Assembly: GCA_034359265.1 (NCBI GenBank)
Contig: CP136891.1
Coordinates: 84,090,001-84,154,000 of the forward strand
Direction of reading: 5' to 3'
Length of the DNA stretch: 64,000 bases
Source: Canna indica
Lineage: Eukaryota > Streptophyta > Magnoliopsida > Zingiberales > Cannaceae
Below, piece by piece: positions 45,751 to 57,633 of the stretch (its first letter is position 1; every line of letters begins with the position of its first letter). Below the pieces are notes generated by a model. It did no database searches. It saw only the letters and a list, made by a program, of their open reading frames with translations, and was not told the DNA's origin. The translations under genes were made by a program, and so were the position numbers.

Positions 45751-46640
45751 TACCGGTGATCAAGTGAAAATTTCCGTCATCATCCGCTAACGAGGTTGAC
45801 AGAATTTGCTACAAAAATTAAAGTTTGGATCTAAAATTGAAATTTTATCCTTTTTCTTTAAAAAAATGAAGTATATATTTATCCTTTTTCTTAAAAAAAT
45901 GTTCTATTAGGCCTTAAAATTAATCCAAATATTAAATGTAATATCAAATTAATAAATAGAATGATTCCTTAAATTATGGCGTTTCCATTTTAGTTGAGAA
46001 TCAAAATCAGAATAAATCAATTAAATCATCGTGATCGTTAAAAAAATACATAGAAATTTAACAGTTGTTCCATTAATTAATTTCCGCTATATATAAAAAC
46101 TTACTTTAAACTATTTATATTAGAATTAATAAATGATTACACCCATTATGAACTATACAGCAAAATTGGAGTAAAATATAATCATTATTATATAATTAAT
46201 AGCCCATTCACATTCATTGAATCTTTTTTTGTTCTATTTATGTTCAAGGAATATTCTTGATCAATTTATGTTTTATTCCTTCCGGTTTAATTAAAATATA
46301 TCGGCTTCTCCTGTTTTAGTTTTCATAGATTAGTTGAGAATTTTTAAAAGCAAATATTCTGATTCAAAATTAATTAGATTACCTGAATTTCTCATAATTA
46401 ATTTTTTTTTCTATGCGATAGAACTAAAATGGATGTAATAATTTATGTTTTTTTTTAATTATATAGATTAATAGTCAAAGTTGAGTGCGGATAATTTGTT
46501 TGTAAAAATATCTTATAATTAATTAGGATGATACAAGGTAAGGAAAAAGAAGGATATTATTCAATGTAGTGATTAAATCAATAAAGAAAATAATATAATA
46601 TCCATTAATTATTTTGAACCAATTGGTACCTTTTTTCATC
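45751..46640. other. Upstream region of LEA14-like gene 6
   Basis: AT-rich, no gene. Parts (for example 46230-46340, ggaatattcttgatcaattt) resemble the upstream regions of genes 2 and 4. Confidence 0.45.
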
Positions 46641-46648
46641 TATAAAAA
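46641..46648 (+). promoter_or_regulatory. TATA box of LEA14-like gene 6
   Basis: TATAAAAA 76 bp before the ATG, in the context catctataaaaacacacattgg. Confidence 0.7.
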
Positions 46649-46716
46649 CACACATTGGTTATTTCATATTATCCGCACAATAGTTGAATCAGTGTGTCTT
46701 TGTAGACGTACAAAAT

Positions 46717-47323
46717 ATGTCTCGTATCTTCTTCTTCTTTCTCTTATCCCTCTTATTTCCTTTCTCTCTTGCTCGCCTTGTAACAAAGGTGTCCACTGCT
46801 GAGAATGTTCCTATTCCGGAGGCCAAACTCACTGGAGTGTCCATCGACGGCTTCACTGGTGACTCCATTAAGTTTGCCAGTAAAATTTCTCTCCACAACT
46901 CCTTCAATTTCGACATCCCCATCCCTGCGATCATCTATGAGTTTAAAAGTGCCGACAAGTAAGACTCTAGTGCCAATAGCAATAAAAAAATTATTATAAA
47001 TATAATTTTTAAAAATTTATGTAGTTGAACTCAAATAATTATGATGCTAATTGTGTAGGATAATAGTCTCGGGTGCAGTCGATGATCCGGGTTCCCTAGC
47101 TGCAAATGCTGATACAGAGGTGAAGTTGTCTCTCAAGGTGCCATATGATTTTCTAATCAGCTTGTTGAAGGATATTGGGGGAGATTTCGACATTGACTAT
47201 GATCTTATTGCGAAAGTGACTGTGAGCTTACCTATTGTAGGAGAAATAACCATCCCGCTTTCCTTTAAAGGACAAATTAGTCTTTTCTCAATCTTCCGCG
47301 CTAAAGGAGGAGAGATGAATTAA
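46717..47323 (+). CDS. LEA14-like protein 6, with signal peptide
   Basis: Exons 46717-46958 and 47059-47323 give 168 residues (CAA|GTAAGA, GTGTAG|G). Leader MSRIFFFFLLSLLFPFSLA. The domain is the closest in the cluster to classical LEA14: IPEAKLTGVSIDGFTGDSIK, IPIPAIIYEFKSA, VSGAVDDPGSLAANADT, VPYDFLISLLKDIGGDFDID, LPIVGEITIPLSFKGQ. The conserved NP of the SLHNPFNF motif is NS here. It pairs with the pseudogene at 28346. It carries the normal decayed exon 2 duplicate at about 47680-47770. Likely role as for the family: protection of proteins in stress, here in the secretory route (inference). Confidence 0.88.
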
Positions 47324-48127
47324 GAGGTGTTTCATTTGCATCGTTAATTCCTTTCCTATGTTGTGGTGTTTACGTTTTTAGCACGAACAATAAGATTTGT
47401 ATGCATCAATTGAGTACAAACCTTGATGCATATAATTATGATGGAGAGAGATGTTCTATGCTAAGCAAGGATAAGTGTTTCTTGTACATTGACTCTTCTC
47501 ATACTTGAATAAAATTATGTACTAGCTAGCTTGTTTTAATATGAAATTTTTTTTATATGATCGTGGGGTTTATTCTAATAAATTTAATCATAAATGTAGG
47601 ACTCAATGTATGAATTTCTTTTGAGTCATTAGTGATAAATGTCGGCCTTTAGAGAATGTCATAAAAAAGATTTTATCCGAGAAAATCGCCATCCCACTTT
47701 CCTACAAGAGACAAATCAATCTTATTTGAATCTTTCACAGTGAAGCAGGATATATGGATTAACACAAGATTCATCGACATCCTTATTTCCTTCTCTTTAT
47801 CGTAGTTTTTACGTGTGATTTATATAAGGTTTAGCTAAGATTTGATTTGAATCAATATCATTATAAATACATTTCATGCTCCCTAAATTAACTCCACATG
47901 ATTAGTGATTTTAAACTGCTTTCTTGCACTAAACATTTGCTCACTTTCTAAATGCCAATTGGCTTCTCAAAACCCCCTAATAATTCACTCTATATATGTC
48001 TTATAAAATTTGTATATGATCTTCTTAATATGTACATTCAGCTAATAATTATTTAAATTTTCATATCTGATAATGGTACTTTTCCAGTATATATACACCA
48101 TAACTAGCATCATCATGGTAATAAAAA
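47324..48127 (+). other. 3' flank of LEA14-like gene 6
   Basis: UTR-like sequence, the decayed exon 2 end at 47680-47770 (atcccactttcctacaagag, then gaagcaggatatatggatta), and the conserved tail to catggtaataaaaa. No intact gene. Confidence 0.6.
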
Positions 48128-48816
48128 GGGAAAATCATCCTTTTGGTCCCTACATTTGAAAATTTTAGTTTTTGGTTCCTATAATTACACTTCGTTAGTC
48201 AGTTAATCCCTACTTTAACTGATGTGGCACATTTATAAAAATGTGGTGATGATATGACAGATGTCAAAAAAATAAAATAAACCAACACCATGAAAATAAC
48301 GGAAGGCATATGTACGTAGTTGCTAATGACGTGGCTAACGTGCATAAGGCATATGTAGTTGCTGATGACGTGGCTGGTGATGTGGCTGATGTGCGTAAGG
48401 TATATTTATGCCAATGTCAAGAAGAGTTATGACAAAAAAATTTGAAATGGTTGGGCATAGAAAATAATTTGTAGTTAACTTAGGAACAAGAGTTCACAAC
48501 ATGCGAGTACCTAGCTACATCAGCCACATCATCAGCAACTGCATATGCCTTTCGCACATTATCCACGTCATTAGCATTTGCATATGCCTTGCGTTGTTTT
48601 CATAGTGTTGGTTTATTTCATTTTTTGGACACCTGCTATGTCATCAGTCATGTTTTTTATAAACGTGCCAAACTTAACAACATTAGGTCAACTATAGACG
48701 GCAGGGATTAACTAATAGAGTGTAATTATAGGGATCAAAAACCAAAATTTTTAAATGTAGTAACTAAAAGCCAAATTGGCCCAAACTATAGGGACCAAAA
48801 TTAATATGATTTTCCC
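48128..48816. mobile_element. Mutator-like foldback MITE, 689 bp
   Basis: Perfect 9-bp target duplication taataaaaa (48119-48127 and 48817-48825). Ends GGGAAAATCAT and ATGATTTTCCC. The two halves are inverted copies over most of their length (ggtccctacatttgaaaatt against aatttttaaatgtagt, and ggcatatg against catatgcc). Empty sites exist in the flanks at about 22045 and 30180. No gene. Confidence 0.88.
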
Positions 48817-48825
48817 TAATAAAAA

Positions 48826-49936
48826 AGAGAGACTTCTTATTGTTCAATTTTTTCAATTTCACTTTTAGAATAATTTCGCATTGCCGAAGAATTGGTTTTT
48901 TGAAGTAGGCTATGGTCTATTAAACATAATATCATCATTAAAAATAATATATTACTTTACTAATCACTTTATGTTATAATTTTTTTATATAATTTTCATT
49001 CTAATGAGTTTCATACGTTTCATTTTGTGTTGGAATATCCATGATATAGCTTTTTTATATATATAGTTATTTTGATCAATTTGATTGCTAAAGTCGTGCT
49101 TCGTTCACTAATGTGAATTAAAAAGTCTTCCAAACGAGGATAACCAATCATGCCACACCCGTTCTAGAGTCATTGTCCATCAAGGCAGATACCACTTATG
49201 TATTATTATTTAATTTTCTTTTTCTTTTTTTATCGTGCTAATTGGTCGTGTTGTGTCGGCTCTTTATTTTTGTGTCGTGTCGTGCCGAGCCTAGGGTCCC
49301 ATGCTTGAACTGTTATCAAGCCGGACATAGCCAAGCATGGTCTGTATTCGAACAGAGCCGGCACAGCTCAAATTGCTAGGTCTAGGCACTATAAAACCAC
49401 AAATCATATATGTAGACTTAATTTAGGGAGCATAAAATGTATTCATAGACTATATTGATACATATAAAATCTTAGCTAAACCTTATTTAATTATTCATAT
49501 ATAAAAGGAGATTAGGATATTGATGAATCGTGTGGTAATTCATATCTCCTCCTTCACCACGGAGGATTGAGATAAGATTGATCCCACTCATGTAAGGGAA
49601 CTAGGATAGATAATATTTTCAAACAAAATATTTTTTTTCGAAGGCTTTCTATGAAGGCCAACATTTATCACTGAATGTATTAGAAAAAAACACCACAACT
49701 ATATAAAAATTAATTTCATATTAAAACGGCCTGGCTAGAAGATAATTTTATTAAAGTGCGATGAGAGTCAATTTACAAACACTTATCCTTGCTTAGCAAA
49801 GAACATATCTCTCATCATTATTGTATGTACCGAGGCTAGTGCTCAATTGATACATACAAATCTTATTGTTCATGCTGAAAATGTAAACGAGACAACATAG
49901 GAAGTGAAATATGGATCTGAAGTGATGAAACATCTC
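48826..49936 (-). other. 3' flank of LEA14-like gene 7 with truncated MITE and block fragments
   Basis: From right to left: UTR-like sequence, the decayed exon 2 end (about 49540-49640), the conserved tail, then a truncated inverted copy of the 27441 hAT MITE (about 49230-49390). At 49080-49215 lies a piece of the sequence found at 24680-24790 and 33150-33270. Left of that is AT-rich sequence without features. Confidence 0.55.
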
Positions 49937-50550
49937 TTAATGCATGTTTGCTTCTTCGGGGCGGATAATTTTCCAAAGGTTTATGCGTCCTTTATAGAAA
50001 ATTGGCACGTTGACTCTTCCAACAACAGGCATATCCATAGCCACTGTCCCAGTGAGCGTATAGTCAAGTTTACCGAAATGTAACCCAATGTCCCTCAACA
50101 ATCTGAGAAGGAAAGTATATGGCACATTCATAGACAAGTACACCTCTGTATCAGTATTTGCATGTAGGAAACCCGGATCATTGACCGCACCATTGACTAT
50201 TACCCTACACCATTAGCATTGTAATTAATTGAGTTCAACTACATGAACTTTTTAAACAAAAAATTATATTTGCATCCTTTGTTCTTGTTGTTGATAATAA
50301 AGTCTTACCTATTGCCGCTCCTCAGCTCATAGGTGATACTAGCAAAGGGAATGTTGAAATTGACGGAGTTGTGAAAAGACAATTTGCTGCCAAACTCAAT
50401 CATGTGATCGTGGAGACCTTTAAATGTCACTTGCTCAACGGTGAAATATGGAATAGGAAGAGTGTCAATCGTGGGCTCCTCAGTTACGGGGCGAGCAAGA
50501 GAGGAAGAGAATACAAGAGGGAAGAGGAAGAAAAAGAAGAGAATAGACAT
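49937..50550 (-). CDS. LEA14-like protein 7, with signal peptide
   Basis: Exons 50550-50309 and 50204-49937 give 169 residues (AG|GTAAGA, GTGTAG|G). Leader MSILFFFFLFPLVFSSSLA. The domain is very close to genes 2 and 4 (YFTVEQVTFKGLHDHMIEFG, VPYTFLLRLLRDIGLHFGKL, VVGRVNVPIFYKG), with VNGAVNDPGF and MPVVG as differences. The conserved NP of SFHNPVNF is NS, as in gene 6. It lies in inverted orientation with its own promoter and 3' flank, including the truncated hAT MITE, so it came from a duplication of the gene 2/4 unit after that MITE had inserted. Confidence 0.88.
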
Positions 50551-50622
50551 ACTTTGTATCTTTATTAAGTAAGACACACAAGATTCAATTGTTACGCGGA
50601 TGATATGGTATGAGAATGTGTC

Positions 50623-50630
50623 TTTTTATA
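50623..50630 (-). promoter_or_regulatory. TATA box of LEA14-like gene 7
   Basis: TATAAAAA on the minus strand, 80 bp before the ATG, next to gatc as in genes 2 and 4. Confidence 0.7.
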
Positions 50631-51391
50631 GATCGATAAAGGTTATTGTTGGTTTGAATTAATGAATATAATATAATATTATTTCTTTATTAATTTATAG
50701 AATTGGATATCCTAATGTTTTATTACATTCTACTTTCCTAATTACTTAGAAGATACTCTAAAATTATAGAAATGGTATCTAGTCAAAATTTTAAAATTAT
50801 AAAAATGATATATGTAGTCAAAAATAAATTGACCAAGAATATTCCTTGAACATTAAAATAAAAAACTCTCAAGTAAATCTTTAAAATAAAATAGGAGAAT
50901 ATGATATATTATAATAAAATAGGAAAAAACAATTAAAAAAATAAAGTGATCAGGAGTATTCCTTGAACATAAAGGGAATAATAAATAGGGTAATGCAATA
51001 CACATGAATGAATGGGTACTTTTCCATTATTCCGCTCTAATTATTCATGGCCTGGTACTTAATTAGTCATGAGGGAGTGACCAAAACGTAAATAATGGAT
51101 GTCATGTATTAATATTGGGAAATACCAACTAATATAATTAATTAATGCTTGACATGCATGTTCAATAAGGAAAAAATATTAGGAATTAATGCAGAGTAAG
51201 TTGTTCATGGAATCTTTTTAAATTTCAGAGCAATCATTTAATAATTTAATAATTCTGTAATTACTTCCTTGTGCTCTAGTTGTGTTCTTTAGTTATTAGT
51301 TAGTCAGGGAGGGAGGAGGGATTACAAGCTAAATAATCAATGTAAAGTGACCAACTACCTACTCAAATTATTTCTTTCTTTCTCACTAACT

Positions 51392-51438
<47 letters not shown>

Positions 51439-51825
51439 TCTTTCTTAATAACTTTAATATATTTATATATATACCATTTTATTTTAATTAAAAGAAAGAC
51501 AAATCAAGTTAATTTTAGACGTGTTAATTTGTTTGAATTAATTAAATGTCAAACTAATTTCTGAAAATTAAAAAGTTTACTATCTTTGTTACCAATTGTG
51601 TGCTCAATTTCAAAAGGCAATATACATCAACTCTCCTCGTACTTGTAATATTTTGTGTACCGTACTAATGTATAATGAAGTTTGTCACTATTTTAGGATT
51701 ACTCCTGAAAGGCAATATACAACAACTCTCCTCGTACTTATATTTGAGCAGGTAAAATATATAATTACACGAATATATATTCTTGGTTCATAATAAAAAT
51801 GGATAAACATAATGCATTTATAATA
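50631..51825. other. Upstream region of gene 7 and AT-rich spacer
   Basis: 50631 to about 51300 is the inverted counterpart of the upstream regions of genes 2 and 4. A (TA)n run is at about 51398-51434. The remainder has no gene; ctcaatttcaaaaggcaata and aggcaatatacaacaactct form a short direct repeat (51600-51750). Confidence 0.5.
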
Positions 51826-52462
51826 TGTTAGGAAGAAATTGAGTCTTCCTGCAAGAATTCAAAAATCCAAACGTCAAAAAAAAAAAACCAAAACGAGTAA
51901 ATTCAAAAATAATACAAAGAACATCAAATTTACGTGGTTCAGCCCGGCGGGGTACCGGGCCTACTCCACGGAGAGAAGAGGACACTTTATTTTATTAAAA
52001 GAAGAAGAAAACACGACCAATACAAGAGCGGAATACAATTGATTAATAAACTGTAAAGAAAAATACTATCTATTCTCGGATATTTTTCTGCACCCCGAAA
52101 TATGAATTCTTGCTTCTGCTTGAAAACTGTGGATGCGGCGTCCTTGACCTTCTTGCTTCTGCCTAAGACGGTGTGAATGGGAAGAGAGCCGCTGGAAATG
52201 AATCCTGCCTGAGAAACAGAGTAGATGGGAGGCTCTGAGAATTATTGGATGATTTTTGAAACTGCATATTAGGCCCCTATTTATAATACAGGGGGAGAGC
52301 CAATTCATGCCTAATTTGGTGGAGAAAAAATCTCCAAGGATTTTGCTGCTCCGTCTGATTTAATCGGATGGCTGAAATGCTTCTTTTAACCCCAGAAAAT
52401 TAGTTTGTGTTGATCAAGCCCAATTTCATAATGGATTCAAGTTTAAAATGATTCAACCCTCA
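51826..52462 (-). repeat. 3' LTR of copia element
   Basis: TGTTAGGAAGAAATTG to TTCAACCCTCA, about 637 bp. It differs from the 5' LTR at many sites, mostly with A or T here where the other has G or C, and is 2 bp shorter at its end. The polypurine tract (minus strand, caaaggagaaaatta) follows at about 52463-52478. Confidence 0.9.
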
Positions 52463-52531
52463 TAATTTTCTCCTTTGATGAATTTTAAGCCCGATGTAGT
52501 CTTCTCATCTTCTCCCAAGAGCCCTGTAGGG

Positions 52532-55500
52532 CTAACCTGCACCATAAATCAATCTTACCAAGTTCAGGCAATGTTCAAATTTAGTCATTGGTAATACTTT
52601 AGTCAGCATATCAGCAGGATTGTGAGCTGTGTCAATTTTTTGAAGCTTTATTTCTCCTTTTGAAATAATATCTCTAATAAAATAGAATCTGACGTCGATG
52701 TGCTTCGTCCTTTCATAAAACATTTGATCTTTTGATAGATGAATTGCACTTTGACTGTCACTATGCACGACTATGTCCCCATTTTGAAAAGTCAGTTCTT
52801 TTATCAAGTTCCCGAGCCATATTGCTTCTTTAATCGCTTCTGTAATAGTCATGTACTCCGCTTCAGTGGTAGAGAGGCGATAGTGGGTTGTAGACCGGCT
52901 TTCCAACTTACTGCAGTTCCACATATAGTGAAGAGATAGGCGGTGATTGATCTCCTCTTATCAAGGTCACCGGCATAGTTCGAGTCTGAGTATCCTGCAA
53001 ATGATTCATTAGTTCCACCAAAAATAAGGCCGGCTTTAGAAGTACCTTGTAAGTAGCACAGGATCCATTTGACTGTCTCCCAATGTGATTTTCCCGGATT
53101 TGACATGTACCGGCTGACAACACTGACTGCATGTGCTATGTCTGGGCGGGTACAAATCATGGCGTACATAAGACTGCCAACTGCACTTGCATAGGGTACC
53201 TGTGACTTGCTAATTCTTTCTTTTTCATCTTTAGGGCACAGTAGCTCTGATAATTTGAAGTGCGCGGCAAGAGGTGTCTTGACGGATTTTGCTTCTTCCA
53301 TGCCAAAGCGCTTAACCACTTGCTTTACATAACTTTCCTGGGTTAGGTACAACTTTCTTGCTTTGCGGTCTCGCTTTATCTTCATCCCAAGGATTTTTCT
53401 TGCAGCCCCAATGTCCTTCATGTCAAATTCGCATTTAAGGTGTTTCTTAAGTCTGTCTATTTCAGTAATATCTTTTGCCGCAATAAGCATGTCATCAACA
53501 TAAAGAAGCAGATAAATCATAGAACTAGTTGTTTTCTTTAAATAAACACAACTGTCAAAAGATGATCTACTAAAATTAATATCAAGCATAAATTGATCAA
53601 ATCTCTTGTACTATTGTCTGGGAGATTGCTTGAGGCCATAGAGTGACTTCTTTAGAAGGCAGACATGATCAAGTTTATTTTTCTCTTCAAACCCTTCTGA
53701 TTGTGTCATGTAGATCTGTTCTTCTAAGTCACCGTGTAGGAAAATTGTCTTGACATCAAACTATTCTAACTCCAAGTCTTGCATGGCTACTAATGCTAGA
53801 AGAACACGAATAGAGATATATATGCTTAACCACAAGAGAAAAAATATCTTTGTAGTCAATACATTCCTTTTGACTGTATCCCTTTGCCACAAGTCGAGCT
53901 TTATAGATACCGTCTTCTTTGAGTTTGTAGATCCACTTGCACCCAATAAGTTTCTTGTGCGGTGGAGGCTTCACAAGTTCCCAAGTATTATTTTTCTGCA
54001 AGGACACTGTCATAGCTTCATGCCACTTTCTTGAATCTATCTGATTTAAGGCTTCTTTATAGGAGGCTGGTTCTTCAGTGCATGGAGTTTCTTCTGCCAC
54101 TGCTAGAGAATATGTAGCAATATTTGCATACCTAGGATTAGGACATGGTGCTCGTCTAGGTCGGTTGAGGGCAATGGAATAAGGATTATCCTCCTCAACT
54201 TGATGTTGCTCCTCCTGGACCTGGTGTGGCTCCTCCTGAACATGTTCTTCAGTGACTTGTTCTAATGGAGCAGTGTCATTGACTTCTATGGAAGGCGGTC
54301 GAAGCGCAGGTGTAGGGAACCATAATTCTTTGGTAGCAGACTGAGGTGGTGTTTCTTCTGGTGGCACTGTAGTTTCCTGTGAGTCCTCCTCTTCTTGGTT
54401 CTCCTTTTTTAATTTCAAGAGTACATGTTCATCAAAAATTACATCTCTATGGATTTCTGCTTTACAATTATTTAAACACCACACTTTATAGCCTTTCACT
54501 CCACTAGGATATCCTAAGAAAATATATTTCTTTGATCTAGGTTCTAATTTTCCTTCATTCACTCTAACATAGACAATGCTCCCAAAAATTTTAAGGTGGT
54601 CATAAGAGGCTTGCGATCCGGTCTATTTTTCCTCAAGCATCTTGAATTCAATGGATGAAAAAGGTGATCGATTTATCAAGTAGCAAGGGGTGGATGCAGC
54701 CTCTGCCCAAAAACTTTTAGAAATGTTAGCATTAGAAAACATACTTCTTACCCTTTCTATGATAGTGCGGTTCATCCTTTCTGTTACTCCATTCTGCTGA
54801 GATGTGTAGGGAATTGTGTGATGTCTTATGATCCCTTCTCTGGAGCAAAAATCTTTAAATTCTCCATTGCAAAATTCTAGGCCATTGTCGGTTCGCAGGG
54901 TCCGAACATATCTACTGGTTTGCTTCTCAATCATTGCTTTCCAAGATTGAAATTTGGAGAAAATATCAGATTTATTTTTAATAAAATAAGCCTATACCTT
55001 CCTAGAGTAATCATCAATGAATGTGAGCATGTATCGAGCTCCTCCTTGGGATTCAACCGGTGATGGCCCCCATAAATCAGCGTGGATGTAGTCCAATTTT
55101 TCTTTTGCATAATGTTGCCCTGTGGAGAATGAGACTCTTTTCTGTTTGCCATAGATGCAATATTCACATAAATCTAACTTAGCAAATTTTTATTTTCCAA
55201 GTAATCCCTTTTGTTCAAGAATTAGCATGCTCCTTTCATTAATATGTCTTAATCTCATATGTCATAATTTAGCAATATCATCATAGTGTTCAGAAGTTAC
55301 CATAGTTGCACCACTTGTTACCGTTGTGCCTTGCATGATGTAGAGTTGGTTTACTTTTAGTGCTTTCATTACTGTTAAGGATCCCTTTGTGACTCTGAAA
55401 ACTCCGTCCTGGCCTGAATACTTGTATCCAAGTGCATCTAGAGAAAATAAAGAAATTAAATTTCTTTTAAGACCTGGAACGTGTCATACCTGAGTTAGAG

Positions 55501-56503
55501 TCCTTGTAATGTCATCATGCATTTTGATTTTTACTGAGCCAACACCTGCTACTTGACATGATGAGTCATTTCCCATTAGCACTTCCTTACCATCAGCATG
55601 TTCATATGTGGTAAACCATTCTCGGTGCGATGTCATATGATAAGAGCAACCTGAATCTAAAATCCACTCATCTTGAGATCTAGCATAACAAACAGAAATT
55701 GTAAGTACCTCTACTTTTTCATCCTCATCTGCATAGGATGCTCCCCCATTCTGATTTTGTTCCTCCTGTTTCCGTTTTAGCTTATGGCATTCTGATTTGA
55801 TGTGTCCCATCTTTTTGCAATAATAGCACTGCACATTTTTTGACCTGGATTTAGATCTGAACTTACTCCGGCTTTTGTCCCGTGACCTGTTTCGTCCTCT
55901 AGTGTTCAGGGCTTCTCCACGGCTTCTAGAGGATCCTGTGGTAAGTTGAGGGTCGACAACCTCCTTGGATACTAGCATTGTTGCCACTTCATCCAGAGTA
56001 ATAGTATTCTTGCCATATAATAAACTTTCACGAAAATTTTTAAAAGAAGCAGGGAGAGTAATTAGAAGCATAAAAACTTTATCTTCTTCCTCAAATTTAA
56101 CTTCCATATCCTCAAGATCAGCAATAATAGAACGAAAAGTGTTAATATGATTTTTAACAGAAGTGTCATTAGTCATGCGTAAAAAATATAATTTTTGTCT
56201 AAGTATCATCTTACTTGTAAGAGTTTTATCCAAGTAGATTGTAGCAAGCTTTTTCCATACATTTGCGGCGGTCTTTTCTGATGCAACTTCTCGTAGTGCA
56301 TCGTCGCATACGCTCATGTACAAGGTGAGTTTAGCACTTTCATCGGCCCGATCCTTTTCCCTTTCAGTGTCTTCCATTACATCTCGCCCACAAATAGTGT
56401 CCTAAAGGTTCTCTTTAACCAAAATTAATTTCATCTTCAAAGCCCACAACGAGTAGTTGACATTGTGGTCCAATTTCTGGATTTCATATTTTGCCCCTGA
56501 CAT
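52532..56503 (-). pseudogene. Copia gag-pol polyprotein, disrupted
   Basis: The ATG at 56503 starts MSGAKYEIQKLDHNVNYSLW; a TAG at 56404-56402 breaks gag after KENL. Gag (to about 55780) has the UBN2-type domain and the zinc knuckle CYYCKKMGHIKSEC. Protease follows with WILDSGCSYHMTS. Integrase (about 55350-54620) shows TLRTDNGLEFCNGEFKDFCS and QQNGVTERMNRTIIERV, though its frame is broken near 54931. Reverse transcriptase (about 54080-53250) includes WHEAMTVSLQKNNTWELV and the catalytic YLLLYVDDMLIAAK but is frameshifted at 53590-53760. RNase H (about 53050-52580) includes STTEAEYMTITEAIKEAIWL and a frameshift at 52850-52920. The order integrase before reverse transcriptase defines Ty1/copia. 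Confidence 0.92.
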
Positions 56504-56512
56504 TGTGGATTG

Positions 56513-56531
56513 TTGGTTTTGATACCACAAC
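56513..56531 (-). other. Primer-binding site of copia element
   Basis: On the minus strand the sequence just inside the 5' LTR reads gttgtggtatcaaaacc; tggtatcaaaacc is close to the initiator-Met tRNA complement (tggtatcagagcc) used by most plant copia elements. Confidence 0.75.
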
Positions 56532-57170
56532 TGTTAGGAAGAAATTGGGTCTTCCTGCAAGGATCCAAAAATCCAAACGCCAAAAGGAAAAATACCAAAA
56601 CGAGTAAATTCAGAGATAATACAAAGAACACCAAATTTACGTGGTTCAGCCCGGCGGGGTACCGGGCCTACTCCGCGGGGAGAAGAGGGCACTTGGTTTT
56701 ATTAAAAGGAGGAGAAAACACGACCAATACAAGAGCGGAATACAATTGATTAATAAACTGTAAAGAAAAATAATGTCCGTTCTCGGATATTTTTCTGCAC
56801 CCCGAAATCTAGATTCCTGCTTTTGCTTAAAAACTGTGGATGCGGCGTCCTTGATCTTCTTGCTTCTGCCTAAGACGGTGTGAAGGGGAAGAGAGTCGCT
56901 GAAAAAAAATCATGCCTAACAAACGGAGTAGATGGGAGGCTCTGAGAATTATTGGATGATTTTTGAAACTGCATATTAGGCCCCTATTTATAATACAGGG
57001 GGAGAGCCAATTCATGCCTAATTTGGTGGAGAAAAAATCTCCAAGGATTTTGCTGCTCCGTCTGATTTAATCGGATGGCTGAAATGTTTTTTTTGACCCA
57101 GAAAATTAGCTTGTGTTGATCAAGCCCAATTTCATAATGGATTCGAGTTTAAAATGATTCAACCCTCACA
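56532..57170 (-). repeat. 5' LTR of copia element
   Basis: TGTTAGGAAGAAATTG to AACCCTCACA, 639 bp, the partner of 51826-52462. It contains acgtggttcagcccggcg, which is common in copia LTRs of this group. Confidence 0.9.
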
Positions 57171-57633
57171 TAATATTAATTTTAAGAAGAAAAAAATTCG
57201 TGAATTTATTGTAGATTTATGAGGTGAAGATTTTGAAATAAGAAAAAGTATATTGATGAGATTTTATATTGATGAATAATATGAGAAAGTTTATGAATTA
57301 TATATATAATTATATTTTAGGTTTTTAACATATATTTTTTTCATCTAGTCCATTAAAATATTTTTGACATTTGATCTCTCATTTTATTTTTAATTCATGT
57401 CAGCATATATTATCATGTTGGCACTTAACAGTAAAATATTAACGAAACATTATCGAATGGACCAAATAAAAATGAAAATAATTTTTAAGAGATTAAACGA
57501 AAAACTTTTAAAAAGAAAAGTTCATACGGACAAAATATGATATTTAGATAGATCAAAAATATAATTAAGCATATATTATATTATCAACCATAAATCAATT
57601 ATATTTTGTAGCTATAGAAGTATAAATTATAAA

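Larger units (their letters stand above)
51826..57170 (-). mobile_element. Ty1/copia retrotransposon, Tnt1-like (Tork group), complete but decayed
   Basis: Two LTRs, a primer-binding site and polypurine tract in the right places, and the copia gene order gag, protease, integrase, reverse transcriptase, RNase H on the minus strand. Flanked by the 5-bp target duplication TAATA (51821-51825 and 57171-57175). Coding parts carry several stops and frameshifts, so it is no longer autonomous. Lineage is inferred from gag and reverse transcriptase motifs. Confidence 0.92.
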
